Assembly: GCF_002101965.1 (NCBI RefSeq)
Contig: NZ_LQQA01000030.1
Coordinates: forward strand, 372,001 to 436,000
Source: Mycolicibacterium wolinskyi
Lineage (GTDB): Bacteria; Actinomycetota; Actinomycetes; Mycobacteriales; Mycobacteriaceae
Reading direction: 5' to 3'
Length of the DNA stretch: 64,000 nucleotides
The position numbers and the translations under genes are program-made. The notes under the pieces are model-generated. The model was not told the DNA's origin and made no database searches. It worked only from the letters and a program-made list of their open reading frames with translations. The stretch's first letter is position 1. Each line of letters starts with the position of its first letter. Below are positions 28,073 to 35,196 of this stretch, piece by piece.

Positions 28073-28972
28073 GTGGCAAAGCTGAAGTTGGTCGTCGGGT
28101 ATCTCGCCACCCCGGGTGGTGCGGACGCGTTGGCCCTGGCCGTCCGGTTCGCGAGAACTCTGGATGCCGAGGTCGAGATCTGCATTGTGCTGCCGCCCGA
28201 CACCCGGCTGCCGGGTCTGGTGCCGAAGGGCGGCTACGAGGATGTGCTGGCGGATCAGGCCAAAGGCTGGCTGAATGAGGCGCTGGCCAAAGTGCCTGAT
28301 GATGTTGTGGCACACGGTCATCTGAGCTTCGACGAGTCATTCACCGATGGCCTCATTCGCGAGGCGGTGCGGCTGGAGGCGCTTGCCATCGTGGTCGGTG
28401 GATCCGGCGGTGGTCTGGTCGGCAGCTACTCATTGGGGTCGGTCGTCAACGAGCTGTTGCACTCGTCGCCGCTGCCGGTCGCGGTGGCGCCGCGCGGAAC
28501 CCGGGATTCCAAGGTCGAGCGCGTCAGGGAAGTCACCTGTGCGATCGGCCAGCGCAAGGGTTCGGATCTCTTGCTGGACACGGCCGTCCGAGCGAGCCGG
28601 GCAGCGGGCACACCGCTGCGGCTGGTGTCGCTCGTCGCGCTCGATCCCACCTTCGGATCCCTGCGCTCCGATGATGACGCGGTCCGCGAACATGCGCTCG
28701 CCCATGCCCGGGAAACTCTGGAGACCGCTAAAAGCGAGCTGCCGGAGGGGTTCCCAGTGACCTCGACTATCGTGAACGGTCCCACCGTCGAGGCTGCGGT
28801 GAACAAGCTGGAATGGCACGACGGTGACGTCATCATGGTCGGGTCGAGTCGGCTGAGCGCGCCTCGCCGGATCTTCCTCGGATCCACCGCGGCGAAGATG
28901 TTGCGGGTGTTGGATGTGCCGATGGTTGTTGTGCCCAGGGATGAGTTGAAGGATGGCGAGGAGCGGCAATGA
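28073..28972 (+). CDS. Tandem universal stress protein
   Basis: A 299-residue protein with two UspA domains (about 1-145 and 155-290). The second ends with MVGSSRLSAPRRIFLGSTAAKML, which approaches the ATP-binding G-2x-G-9x-G(S/T) pattern. The first has VVGGSGGGLVGSYSLGSV. Start is GTG 28073. It overlaps the permease start by 4 nt. USP proteins fused to transport operons often modulate the transporter, and that role is likely but not shown. Confidence 0.87.
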   Translation: MAKLKLVVGYLATPGGADALALAVRFARTLDAEVEICIVLPPDTRLPGLVPKGGYEDVLADQAKGWLNEALAKVPDDVVAHGHLSFDESFTDGLIREAVRLEALAIVVGGSGGGLVGSYSLGSVVNELLHSSPLPVAVAPRGTRDSKVERVREVTCAIGQRKGSDLLLDTAVRASRAAGTPLRLVSLVALDPTFGSLRSDDDAVREHALAHARETLETAKSELPEGFPVTSTIVNGPTVEAAVNKLEWHDGDVIMVGSSRLSAPRRIFLGSTAAKMLRVLDVPMVVVPRDELKDGEERQ

Positions 28973-30525
28973 CGGAATCCGCCTCAGAGTCTGCGTCGCA
29001 TCGCGAACTGGAGACCGCGGAGCAGTCTGCCGGGCTGGTCTCCAAAGGACTGGCATCGGGTAAGGTCGGCACGTTTTCGGGTGCCATCCTTGGCATCTCG
29101 TCGGTCGCGCCGGGCTACACCCTCACCGCCAGCATCGGCCTGATCGTCGCGGCCGTCGGCCTGAAGATGCCCGCGATTCTCATCGCGGGCTTCATCCCGA
29201 TGTTTTTGACGGCGTACGCCTACCGCGAGCTGAATTCCCGTGCCCCGGACTGCGGTGCGTCATTCACGTGGTCCACCAAGGCATTCGGACCCTACGTCGG
29301 GTGGATGTGCGGCTGGGGCATGGTGATGGCAACCATCATCGTCCTGTCCAACCTGGCCGCGATAGCCGTCGAGTTTTTCTATCTGTTCATCGCCCGGGTG
29401 GCCAACAACCCGTCGATCGCCGACCTCGCCGGCAACAAGGCCATCAACATCATCACCACTCTCGTGTTCCTGGCGATCGCCACCGCGATCGCGAGCCGGG
29501 GCATCACCACCAGCGAGCGCGTGCAGTATGTGCTGGTCGGATTCCAGATGGTGGTGCTGTTGGCGTTCGCGATCATGGCGTTCGTTCATGTCGGCCGCGG
29601 CGACGCGCCCGCGGGCCTGTCGTTCGACCTGGACTGGTTCAACCCGTTCACCGGACTTGCCTTGAGTGCCTTCGCGATCGGCGTGACTGGATCGATCTTC
29701 GCGTTCTGGGGCTGGGACACGTGCCTGACCCTGGGGGAGGAGTCGAAAGACCCGACGAAGGTTCCCGGCCGCGCCGGCCTCTTGTGCGTGTTGTCCATCC
29801 TGGCGACCTATCTGCTCATCGCGGTCGCGGTGATGATGTACGCCGGGGTGGGTGAAGCCGACCTCGGGCTCGGCAATCCCGACAACGCCGACAATGTGTT
29901 CGCCGCGCTCGCCGATCCGGTGCTGGGCACCCTGGCCGGGCCACTGTTGTTCCTGGCGATCCTGGCCTCCTCGGTGGCCAGCCTGCAGACCACGTTCCTG
30001 CCTGCCGCACGGGCGATGCTGGCGATGGGCGCCTACAAGGCCTTCCCGGCACGCTTCGCCGAAGTCAGCCCGCGCTACCTGGTGCCAAGCTTCGCGACGA
30101 TCACTGCCGGTGTGGTGACAGGCGTGTTCTACACCGTGGTGAGCGTGCTCTCCGAAAGTGCACTGCTGGATACCATTGCCGCCCTTGGCATCATGATCTG
30201 CTGGTATTACGGCATCACCGCATTCGCGTGTGTCTGGTATTTCCGCCGCGAGCTGTTCGCCAGCGCCCACAATGTGGTGTTCAAGCTCGTGTTCCCGTTG
30301 CTCGGCGGCATCATGCTGGCCGTGGTGTTCGTGATCGCCATCGGCGAGAGCATGAACCCGGAGAACGGCAGCGGTGCCGCGATCGGCGGTATCGGCCTGG
30401 TGTTCTTCATGGGCTTCGGCATCCTGCTGCTCGGCGCCGTGCTCATGTTGATCTGGCGCTCACGCAGCCCGGAGTTCTTCCGCGGCGAGACGCTGCGGCA
30501 TGACACCCCGTCGCTCGTGGAGTAG
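28969..30525 (+). CDS. APC-superfamily amino acid permease
   Basis: A 518-residue integral membrane protein with about 12 hydrophobic helices. The first unwound helix holds a GAILGISSVAPGYTL segment typical of APC amino acid/polyamine transporters. The N-terminal 30 residues are acidic and cytoplasmic. It is translationally coupled to the upstream stress-protein gene (ATGA overlap). Substrate cannot be assigned. It is convergent with the secreted low-complexity gene; a hairpin at 30543-30589 lies just after the stop. Confidence 0.9.
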   Translation: MTESASESASHRELETAEQSAGLVSKGLASGKVGTFSGAILGISSVAPGYTLTASIGLIVAAVGLKMPAILIAGFIPMFLTAYAYRELNSRAPDCGASFTWSTKAFGPYVGWMCGWGMVMATIIVLSNLAAIAVEFFYLFIARVANNPSIADLAGNKAINIITTLVFLAIATAIASRGITTSERVQYVLVGFQMVVLLAFAIMAFVHVGRGDAPAGLSFDLDWFNPFTGLALSAFAIGVTGSIFAFWGWDTCLTLGEESKDPTKVPGRAGLLCVLSILATYLLIAVAVMMYAGVGEADLGLGNPDNADNVFAALADPVLGTLAGPLLFLAILASSVASLQTTFLPAARAMLAMGAYKAFPARFAEVSPRYLVPSFATITAGVVTGVFYTVVSVLSESALLDTIAALGIMICWYYGITAFACVWYFRRELFASAHNVVFKLVFPLLGGIMLAVVFVIAIGESMNPENGSGAAIGGIGLVFFMGFGILLLGAVLMLIWRSRSPEFFRGETLRHDTPSLVE

Positions 30526-30755
30526 GTGCGGCGACGCCGAGTCCGACGAAATGGCTGTTCCCGCAGAGAGTTTCCAGCCATCCCGTCGGTCTCGCGCGAA
30601 GTATTTCTCCTATTGGTGGTCTTCTGACGCACTGTGGCGAACGTGCAGGCTTCTGCGACCGAGAGCCGTCATCGCCACGAAACGTTGCACGCTCGTCACA
30701 GCGTCCGCCACTCCATCTACGGCGTCAGCGGAGCCTGGTTGTGCGCAAAGGGCGC
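30526..30755. other. Intergenic region between convergent genes
   Basis: No gene is supported here. The only structure seen is the hairpin at 30543-30589. Confidence 0.5.
30543..30589 (+). terminator. Probable terminator of the permease operon
   Basis: CCGACG-aa-ATGGCTG (30543-30557) pairs with CAGCCAT-cc-CGTCGG (30575-30589) around a 17-nt loop, a 13-bp stem with one 2x2 internal mismatch. It begins 18 nt after the permease stop and has no T-run. Confidence 0.45.
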
Positions 30756-31826
30756 TCAGCTGCCGGCGGCGTTACCGATGCCGGACTCGCCCTTGACGTG
30801 GGCAAGCTCGAATGGATCGAGAATGTCCCACACCGTCGCGACTGCCTGATCCTTGAGAACGGCGGCCGGATCTTCCAGGTTCAGCAGGTCGGCGGCGATG
30901 TCGTAGCCGTAGTACGCGAACGATCCGATCGGCGTCGTCTTGATCAGCTCGTTGATGATGAGCTGGCGGGCACGGTCACCTTCCGGTCCACTGCCCAGGC
31001 CGGGCGCCAGGGCGGGCAGGATCTTGCTGATCGGAATGACGGCGTTGACCCACGGCACGATCTGGCTGCCGCGGTAGATCTGCTCGGTCGCTTCGCGAAT
31101 GAACGGATCGAATGCGTCGAGCGCTTCGGGCGTGAGGTTCATCAACGCGTTTCGAAGCTCCATGATCTCGTCCGGGATATCGGTCGGCTCCGGATCATCC
31201 GGCCGGAACGGGTTGGGGCTCCACGGCGTATCGGCGGCGGTGTCGGCCTGTGTCTCGACGGCAGCGGCCACCTTCGGCGAGCTGACCACCGTCGAACTCG
31301 TCGGTTCGGCAACCGGTTCGGTCTCAACTGAGGTGTCCGGCTTGGGAGCGGCGGCCTGCTTGGGTGTGAACAGGTTCTTGAGCTTCGCGACCTGCTCGGC
31401 CTCGAATTCCTCGGCGCTCGGCTTGGCGGCAGGCTTGGTTGCGGGCTTGGTCGCCGGTTTCGCCAGTGAGTCGGAGATCGTCTTCGACACCGTGCTGACG
31501 GTCTTGGTGACCTGCTCGTTGAGCTTCTCGCCGGCCTTCTCGAGGTTGTCGTTGAGCTTCGACAGCGGCTTGGGGCGGTCGGGCTTCGAATCGGACTTCG
31601 AATCCGATTCCGAATCAGACTTTGAATCAGTCTTGGCACCCGCGTTGGCGGCCGGCTTCTTGGGCCCTGTGTTGGGTTTGGAGCTGCTGCTGGAGGTGGT
31701 GTCCTTCGAGCCGCTGTCGGTGGACTCCGCATGCGCGGTGCCCTGCCCCGCCGCGGCGATGGCCGCCCCGACACCCACCGCTACCGCAACACCGCCGACG
31801 TAGCCGATGTACTTCGTTGACGTCAT
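30756..31826 (-). CDS. Secreted Ser/Asp/Lys-rich protein of unknown function
   Basis: A 356-residue protein. A signal peptide (about 1-33, ending in GTAHA) is followed by a low-complexity linker with SKSDSESDSKSDSK-type repeats, then Lys/Ala/Pro repeats (KPATKPATKPAAKPS). The last 140 residues form a folded, helical domain (NPFRPDDPEPTDIPDEIMELRNALMNL...). This resembles the spacer-plus-domain design of mycobacterial exported proteins. I recognise no enzyme motif. Function unknown. Confidence 0.8.
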   Translation of the reverse strand: MTSTKYIGYVGGVAVAVGVGAAIAAAGQGTAHAESTDSGSKDTTSSSSSKPNTGPKKPAANAGAKTDSKSDSESDSKSDSKPDRPKPLSKLNDNLEKAGEKLNEQVTKTVSTVSKTISDSLAKPATKPATKPAAKPSAEEFEAEQVAKLKNLFTPKQAAAPKPDTSVETEPVAEPTSSTVVSSPKVAAAVETQADTAADTPWSPNPFRPDDPEPTDIPDEIMELRNALMNLTPEALDAFDPFIREATEQIYRGSQIVPWVNAVIPISKILPALAPGLGSGPEGDRARQLIINELIKTTPIGSFAYYGYDIAADLLNLEDPAAVLKDQAVATVWDILDPFELAHVKGESGIGNAAGS

Positions 31827-31901
31827 CGCCGTCCTTTCACAGCCGATCCCCAGCCCAGAGGCATCGTAGGGGGTAGGCGAGGATCCGGCAGCGCGAGGGC
31901 G

Positions 31902-32678
31902 TCACACCCAGGTGCCGCCGTCGACGCGCAGCGTCACCCCGGTGACGTACGAGGCCCGGTCACTCAGCAGCCATGCCGCGGCCTCGGCGACCTCGTCGGG
32001 CCGGGCAGCACGGCCCAGCGGGGTTTCTGCGACGATCCGCTCGATGACGCCGGGGCTCACGTCTTCCCACTGCTGGATCATCTCGGTGAGGGTGGGCCCT
32101 GGCGCGATGGCGTTGACCCGGATGCCCTCGGATCCGTATGTCGCGGCGGCGGATTCGGTGAGGCTGTTGACGGCCCTCTTCATCGCTCCGTACGCCGGCA
32201 GTTCGGGGTTGCTGTGCAAACTGCCGACGCTTGAAGTGTTGACGATCGCACCGGTCTTGGCGGTGGCGCGGATCGCGGCGATCTCGGCGGCCATGGCCTG
32301 CCACACGCCTTTGAGGTTGACTGCGTAGACGTGATCGAAGTCGGCCTCGGCCACCTCGTCGAGCGGTCCCGGTGGCTGGATCGTCGCACCGTTGTTGAAG
32401 GCGATGTCGAGCCGGCCCCACAACTCGACGGTGCGCTGGACCGCGCCCCGCACGCTGGCCCCGTCGGCCAGGTCGCACACCACGTAGTCCGCCGTGCCGC
32501 CGGCCTCGCGAATCTCGTCGGTGACCGTCTTGAGCTCACGCTCGGTCCGGGCGGCGAGCAGCACGGTCGCACCCTCACGCGCGAACAGGCGGGCCGCCGC
32601 CGCGCCGATGCCTCGTCCCGCGCCGGAGACGAACGCGATCTTGCCGGTGAGCATGCCGATATGTGTCGTTTGAGTCAT
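31902..32678 (-). CDS. Short-chain dehydrogenase/reductase
   Basis: A 258-residue classical SDR. It has FVSGAGRGIGAAAARLF, NNGATIQPPG in the NNAG position, NTSSVGS, and YGAMKRA as the catalytic Tyr/Lys. It ends VDGGTWV. It is divergent from an XRE/MmyB-type regulator that starts beyond its own start, with a 21-bp inverted repeat between them, so it is probably the regulated target. Confidence 0.88.
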   Translation of the reverse strand: MTQTTHIGMLTGKIAFVSGAGRGIGAAAARLFAREGATVLLAARTERELKTVTDEIREAGGTADYVVCDLADGASVRGAVQRTVELWGRLDIAFNNGATIQPPGPLDEVAEADFDHVYAVNLKGVWQAMAAEIAAIRATAKTGAIVNTSSVGSLHSNPELPAYGAMKRAVNSLTESAAATYGSEGIRVNAIAPGPTLTEMIQQWEDVSPGVIERIVAETPLGRAARPDEVAEAAAWLLSDRASYVTGVTLRVDGGTWV

Positions 32679-32711
32679 GGAATCGAGCGTGCGGGCGGTC
32701 GCGCAGCGGAT

Positions 32712-32732
32712 CCAGGTATTACCGATACCTGG
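32712..32732. promoter_or_regulatory. Inverted repeat, probable operator
   Basis: CCAGGTAT and ATACCTGG are perfect 8-bp arms around TACCG, lying between the divergent SDR and XRE/MmyB genes and 24 nt before the regulator start. Binding by that regulator is inferred. Confidence 0.6.
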
Positions 32733-32755
32733 CTACCGCCGCGGCGCCCCGGACA

Positions 32756-33619
32756 ATGGAAGGCGTGGACAAGCGTGAATTCGGGGCGTTTCTGCGCAGC
32801 AGGCGCGAGCGGATCAGTCCCACCGATGTCGGGTTGCCGGTCGGTGCTCGGCGTCGCACCCCGGGTCTGCGCCGCGACGAGGTCGCGCACCTCGCGTTCA
32901 TCTCCACCGAGTACTACACGCGCCTGGAGCAGGCCCGTGCCCCGCATCCATCGCGGGAAGTGCTCGCAGGACTGACGCGCGCGCTCAGATTGTCCGATGC
33001 CGAACGTGCTCACCTCTATGTGCTGGCCGGTGTCGAGCCCGAGGCGCCGCTTGGTCCACCGCGCGCCGTCCGGCAGAGCATCCTCGACCTGTTGCAGCGT
33101 CTGCCGCAGGCCGCGGCGATCGTGCTGTCCGCCACCTATGAGGTGATCGCCTGGAACGACCTCGCGTGTGCGCTCATGGAGGACTTCTCGGCACTGTCGC
33201 GCCGCGATCGCAATCTCGTGCGACGCGCGTTTCTCGGACCGCGGCCGCCGGGCGGGCGGCGGCTGTACGGCGTATCCGACGCCGACGAGTTCGGCCGAAC
33301 GTGCACCCAGCACCTGCGGGCCACTGCGGCCCGCTATCCGGACGACCCCGAGACTGCTGAGCTCATCGCCGAATTGCGGGCGGGCAGCGAGGAATTCAGG
33401 CAGCTGTGGGACGCCCACGACGTGATCGCCCAGCCCGCTCTGTGTAAGACGTTCGCACATCCCGTGGTCGGCCCGGTGGCGGTCAACTGCGATGTGCTCG
33501 ACATCGCCGATCGGGACCAGAGAGTCGTGATCTATACCCCGGAGCCGGGCTCGCCGTCCGAGGAAGCCATGCGGCTGTTGGCAGTTCTCGGCACCCAACG
33601 CATGGACGTGCCCGGCTGA
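32756..33619 (+). CDS. XRE-family regulator with MmyB-like ligand domain
   Basis: A 287-residue protein. The N-terminal helix-turn-helix (FGAFLRSRRERISP, RRDEVAHLAFISTEYYTRLEQ) is followed by an MmyB-like PAS-type ligand domain (AAIVLSATYEVIAWNDLACALM... VVIYTPEPGSPSEEAMRLL). Members bind small hydrophobic ligands and often regulate a neighbouring SDR. The start is ATG 32756, or GTG 32765, which would give VDKREFGAFL, the common N terminus of the family. The longer upstream frame would run through the operator. It overlaps the 3' end of the convergent MNIO gene. Confidence 0.87.
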   Translation: MEGVDKREFGAFLRSRRERISPTDVGLPVGARRRTPGLRRDEVAHLAFISTEYYTRLEQARAPHPSREVLAGLTRALRLSDAERAHLYVLAGVEPEAPLGPPRAVRQSILDLLQRLPQAAAIVLSATYEVIAWNDLACALMEDFSALSRRDRNLVRRAFLGPRPPGGRRLYGVSDADEFGRTCTQHLRATAARYPDDPETAELIAELRAGSEEFRQLWDAHDVIAQPALCKTFAHPVVGPVAVNCDVLDIADRDQRVVIYTPEPGSPSEEAMRLLAVLGTQRMDVPG

Positions 33620-34827
33620 GCCGACTCGAGCCAGTCGGCGAACTGTCGTCCTTCATCGATCGCCCAACGCTGCGGCGACGACACATCGAGGTAGGACTCC
33701 AGCAGCTTTTCGGCGTCGGCCATGCCGTGTGTTGTGATGAGCGCCCGCAGCAGGTCCGGGCAGGCCAGCGTGAGCTGTCCGAGCCGGGCCCGGTCGGCCA
33801 AACTCCGCAACAGTCGCATACCGGGATCATCGGTGGGCGGGTCGGCCGCGGCGCGGGCCGTGTAGGCCGCCAGGCGCCGCTCCCAATCCCGGGTTGCGGC
33901 GAGGCCGTGGGTATCGCGGAATCCATTGTGAGCATACGGCTGTCGGACACGTCGGTACGGCGGTGACTCGACGGTGCCCGCGCAGGCGCGGTGCAGCGCT
34001 TCGAGGACAGCTCTCAGGCCGGCGGCGCCGAGCATGACCATCGAGGAGGGGACCGCCTCGAACACCACTGCCCGCAGCTGCGGCAGTTGCCCGACAACGT
34101 GGCTGAGTATCGTCAGCAATTCGAGATCGGGGCCGCCGATGTGAGCGTCGAGGTAGTAGCCGTCGAGTTCGACGCCGCCGGCGACGTGGATCTCCAGCAC
34201 GCGATCGAGCGGCAGGGCGGCGAGCACCTCGTCGACGGTTTGGCGGCCGTTGCGCTGGTTGGTCAGCAGGTTGTGCAGGTCGAGCAGGATGCCGCAGTCG
34301 GCGCGTTCCGCGATCTGGGCGATGAACACCCCGTCGGGTATCTCACCGGGCCGCGGGCGTAGATAGTTCACCCCGGTCTCGATGAGAAATGGTCGTTCTG
34401 AACAGCTTTGGTAGCCGCGGATGTGCTCGACCGCAGCGTCGATCCCGGCCGAGGTTTGGGCCGGCGGCAGCAGAAAGCCGGCGTCGAGATCGCGGCCGGC
34501 GTGCCGGACGCGGTTGAACGACAGGTGCTCGCTCCAGTGCGGGGCGCCGAGACGTTTCGCGCACGCGGCGGTCAGCGCGAGACCCTGCGGATCGGGTGCT
34601 TCGCAGCCGCCGACGGGAAAACCCACGCCGTGCACGAGCGTGGGGCGGCCCCGGCTTTCGACCCATTTGAAGGCGGGTTCATTGACGTCCCAGCCGTTTC
34701 CGTCACGTGGGTGCCACATGGTCTGCGGCTCGACCTCGACCACGTCGATCAGGTGGGCGATGTCGTCCCACACCAGATCAAGCCCGGTGGTGGCGATGAC
34801 GCCGACGCCGAGGCCGGGCCGGGACAT
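33532..34827 (-). CDS. DUF692/MNIO multinuclear iron oxidase with C-terminal extension
   Basis: A 431-residue enzyme. The first 290 residues form the TIM-barrel DUF692 fold. The metal ligands of this family are visible: H66, E100-H101 (HWSEHLSF), E150 and N154 (LIETGVNYL), D183-x-H185-N186 (LDLHN), E212-x-H214 (EIHVAG), D227-x-H229 and E257. Characterised members (MbnB, TglH, ChrH) oxidise Cys residues of ribosomal peptides. The C-terminal 130 residues are helical and may recognise the substrate, replacing the separate partner protein used elsewhere. It starts 7 nt after the stop of a 73-residue Cys-containing peptide gene, its likely substrate. Its 3' end overlaps the convergent regulator gene by 88 nt. 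Confidence 0.85.
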   Translation of the reverse strand: MSRPGLGVGVIATTGLDLVWDDIAHLIDVVEVEPQTMWHPRDGNGWDVNEPAFKWVESRGRPTLVHGVGFPVGGCEAPDPQGLALTAACAKRLGAPHWSEHLSFNRVRHAGRDLDAGFLLPPAQTSAGIDAAVEHIRGYQSCSERPFLIETGVNYLRPRPGEIPDGVFIAQIAERADCGILLDLHNLLTNQRNGRQTVDEVLAALPLDRVLEIHVAGGVELDGYYLDAHIGGPDLELLTILSHVVGQLPQLRAVVFEAVPSSMVMLGAAGLRAVLEALHRACAGTVESPPYRRVRQPYAHNGFRDTHGLAATRDWERRLAAYTARAAADPPTDDPGMRLLRSLADRARLGQLTLACPDLLRALITTHGMADAEKLLESYLDVSSPQRWAIDEGRQFADWLESAQPGTSMRWVPRTANSRMASSDGEPGSGV

Positions 34828-34834
34828 GGCAGCG

Positions 34835-35056
34835 TCATCCCATGTTGGGCGCGGCGAAGCCTTCTTCGTCGACGACGAAGTCGGCGAACGTCTGCCACTG
34901 CAGGTCCAGCCCGGAGTGACAGCCGGGGCAGCCGGCCTTGCCGAGCACCTCGGCCTGCGCTTTCTGGAACTTCTTGAGATCGAACAGCACCGAGTCGGGG
35001 GCGCTGATCCGGATCCGGTCGCGCGGCGGCAGGGGCTGGGGATTCAATTCGGCCAT
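34835..35056 (-). CDS. Candidate precursor peptide of the MNIO enzyme
   Basis: A 73-residue protein with two Cys in CPGCHSG (C43, C46, H47) and no other Cys. The N-terminal half begins MAELNPQPLPPRDRI and includes an amphipathic helix (about 22-41) that could act as a leader. The C-terminal 25 residues are acidic and aromatic. ATG 35056 follows AAAGGA. It ends 7 nt before the DUF692 gene and no other gene lies in the pair. Modification at the Cys pair is inferred from the linkage. It may instead be a small metal-binding protein. Confidence 0.8.
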   Translation of the reverse strand: MAELNPQPLPPRDRIRISAPDSVLFDLKKFQKAQAEVLGKAGCPGCHSGLDLQWQTFADFVVDEEGFAAPNMG

Positions 35057-35132
35057 GATGATGTCCTTTCTCGCTGGTCACCGGGCAATCCGGATAGGCT
35101 GACGGTAGGAAGTCCGATGCTCAAGATCGCGC

Positions 35133-35144
35133 GTAGTCGACTAC
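35133..35144. promoter_or_regulatory. Palindrome between the peptide gene and dnaE2
   Basis: GTAGTCGACTAC is a perfect 12-bp palindrome, 77 nt upstream of the peptide start and 25 nt from the dnaE2 LexA box. Its binding protein is not known. Confidence 0.35.
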
Positions 35145-35168
35145 TTGAATTCCGCGTCAATGGCCGTG

Positions 35169-35190
35169 TCGAACATGTGTTCGATACACT
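35169..35190 (+). promoter_or_regulatory. LexA (SOS) box and -10 of dnaE2
   Basis: TCGAACATGTGTTCGA (35169-35184) fits TCGAAC-N4-GTTCGA exactly. TACACT (35185-35190) begins at the next base and is a TANNNT -10, 6 nt before GTG 35197. LexA bound here would block RNA polymerase directly. Confidence 0.9.
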
Positions 35191-35196
35191 GGTGTG

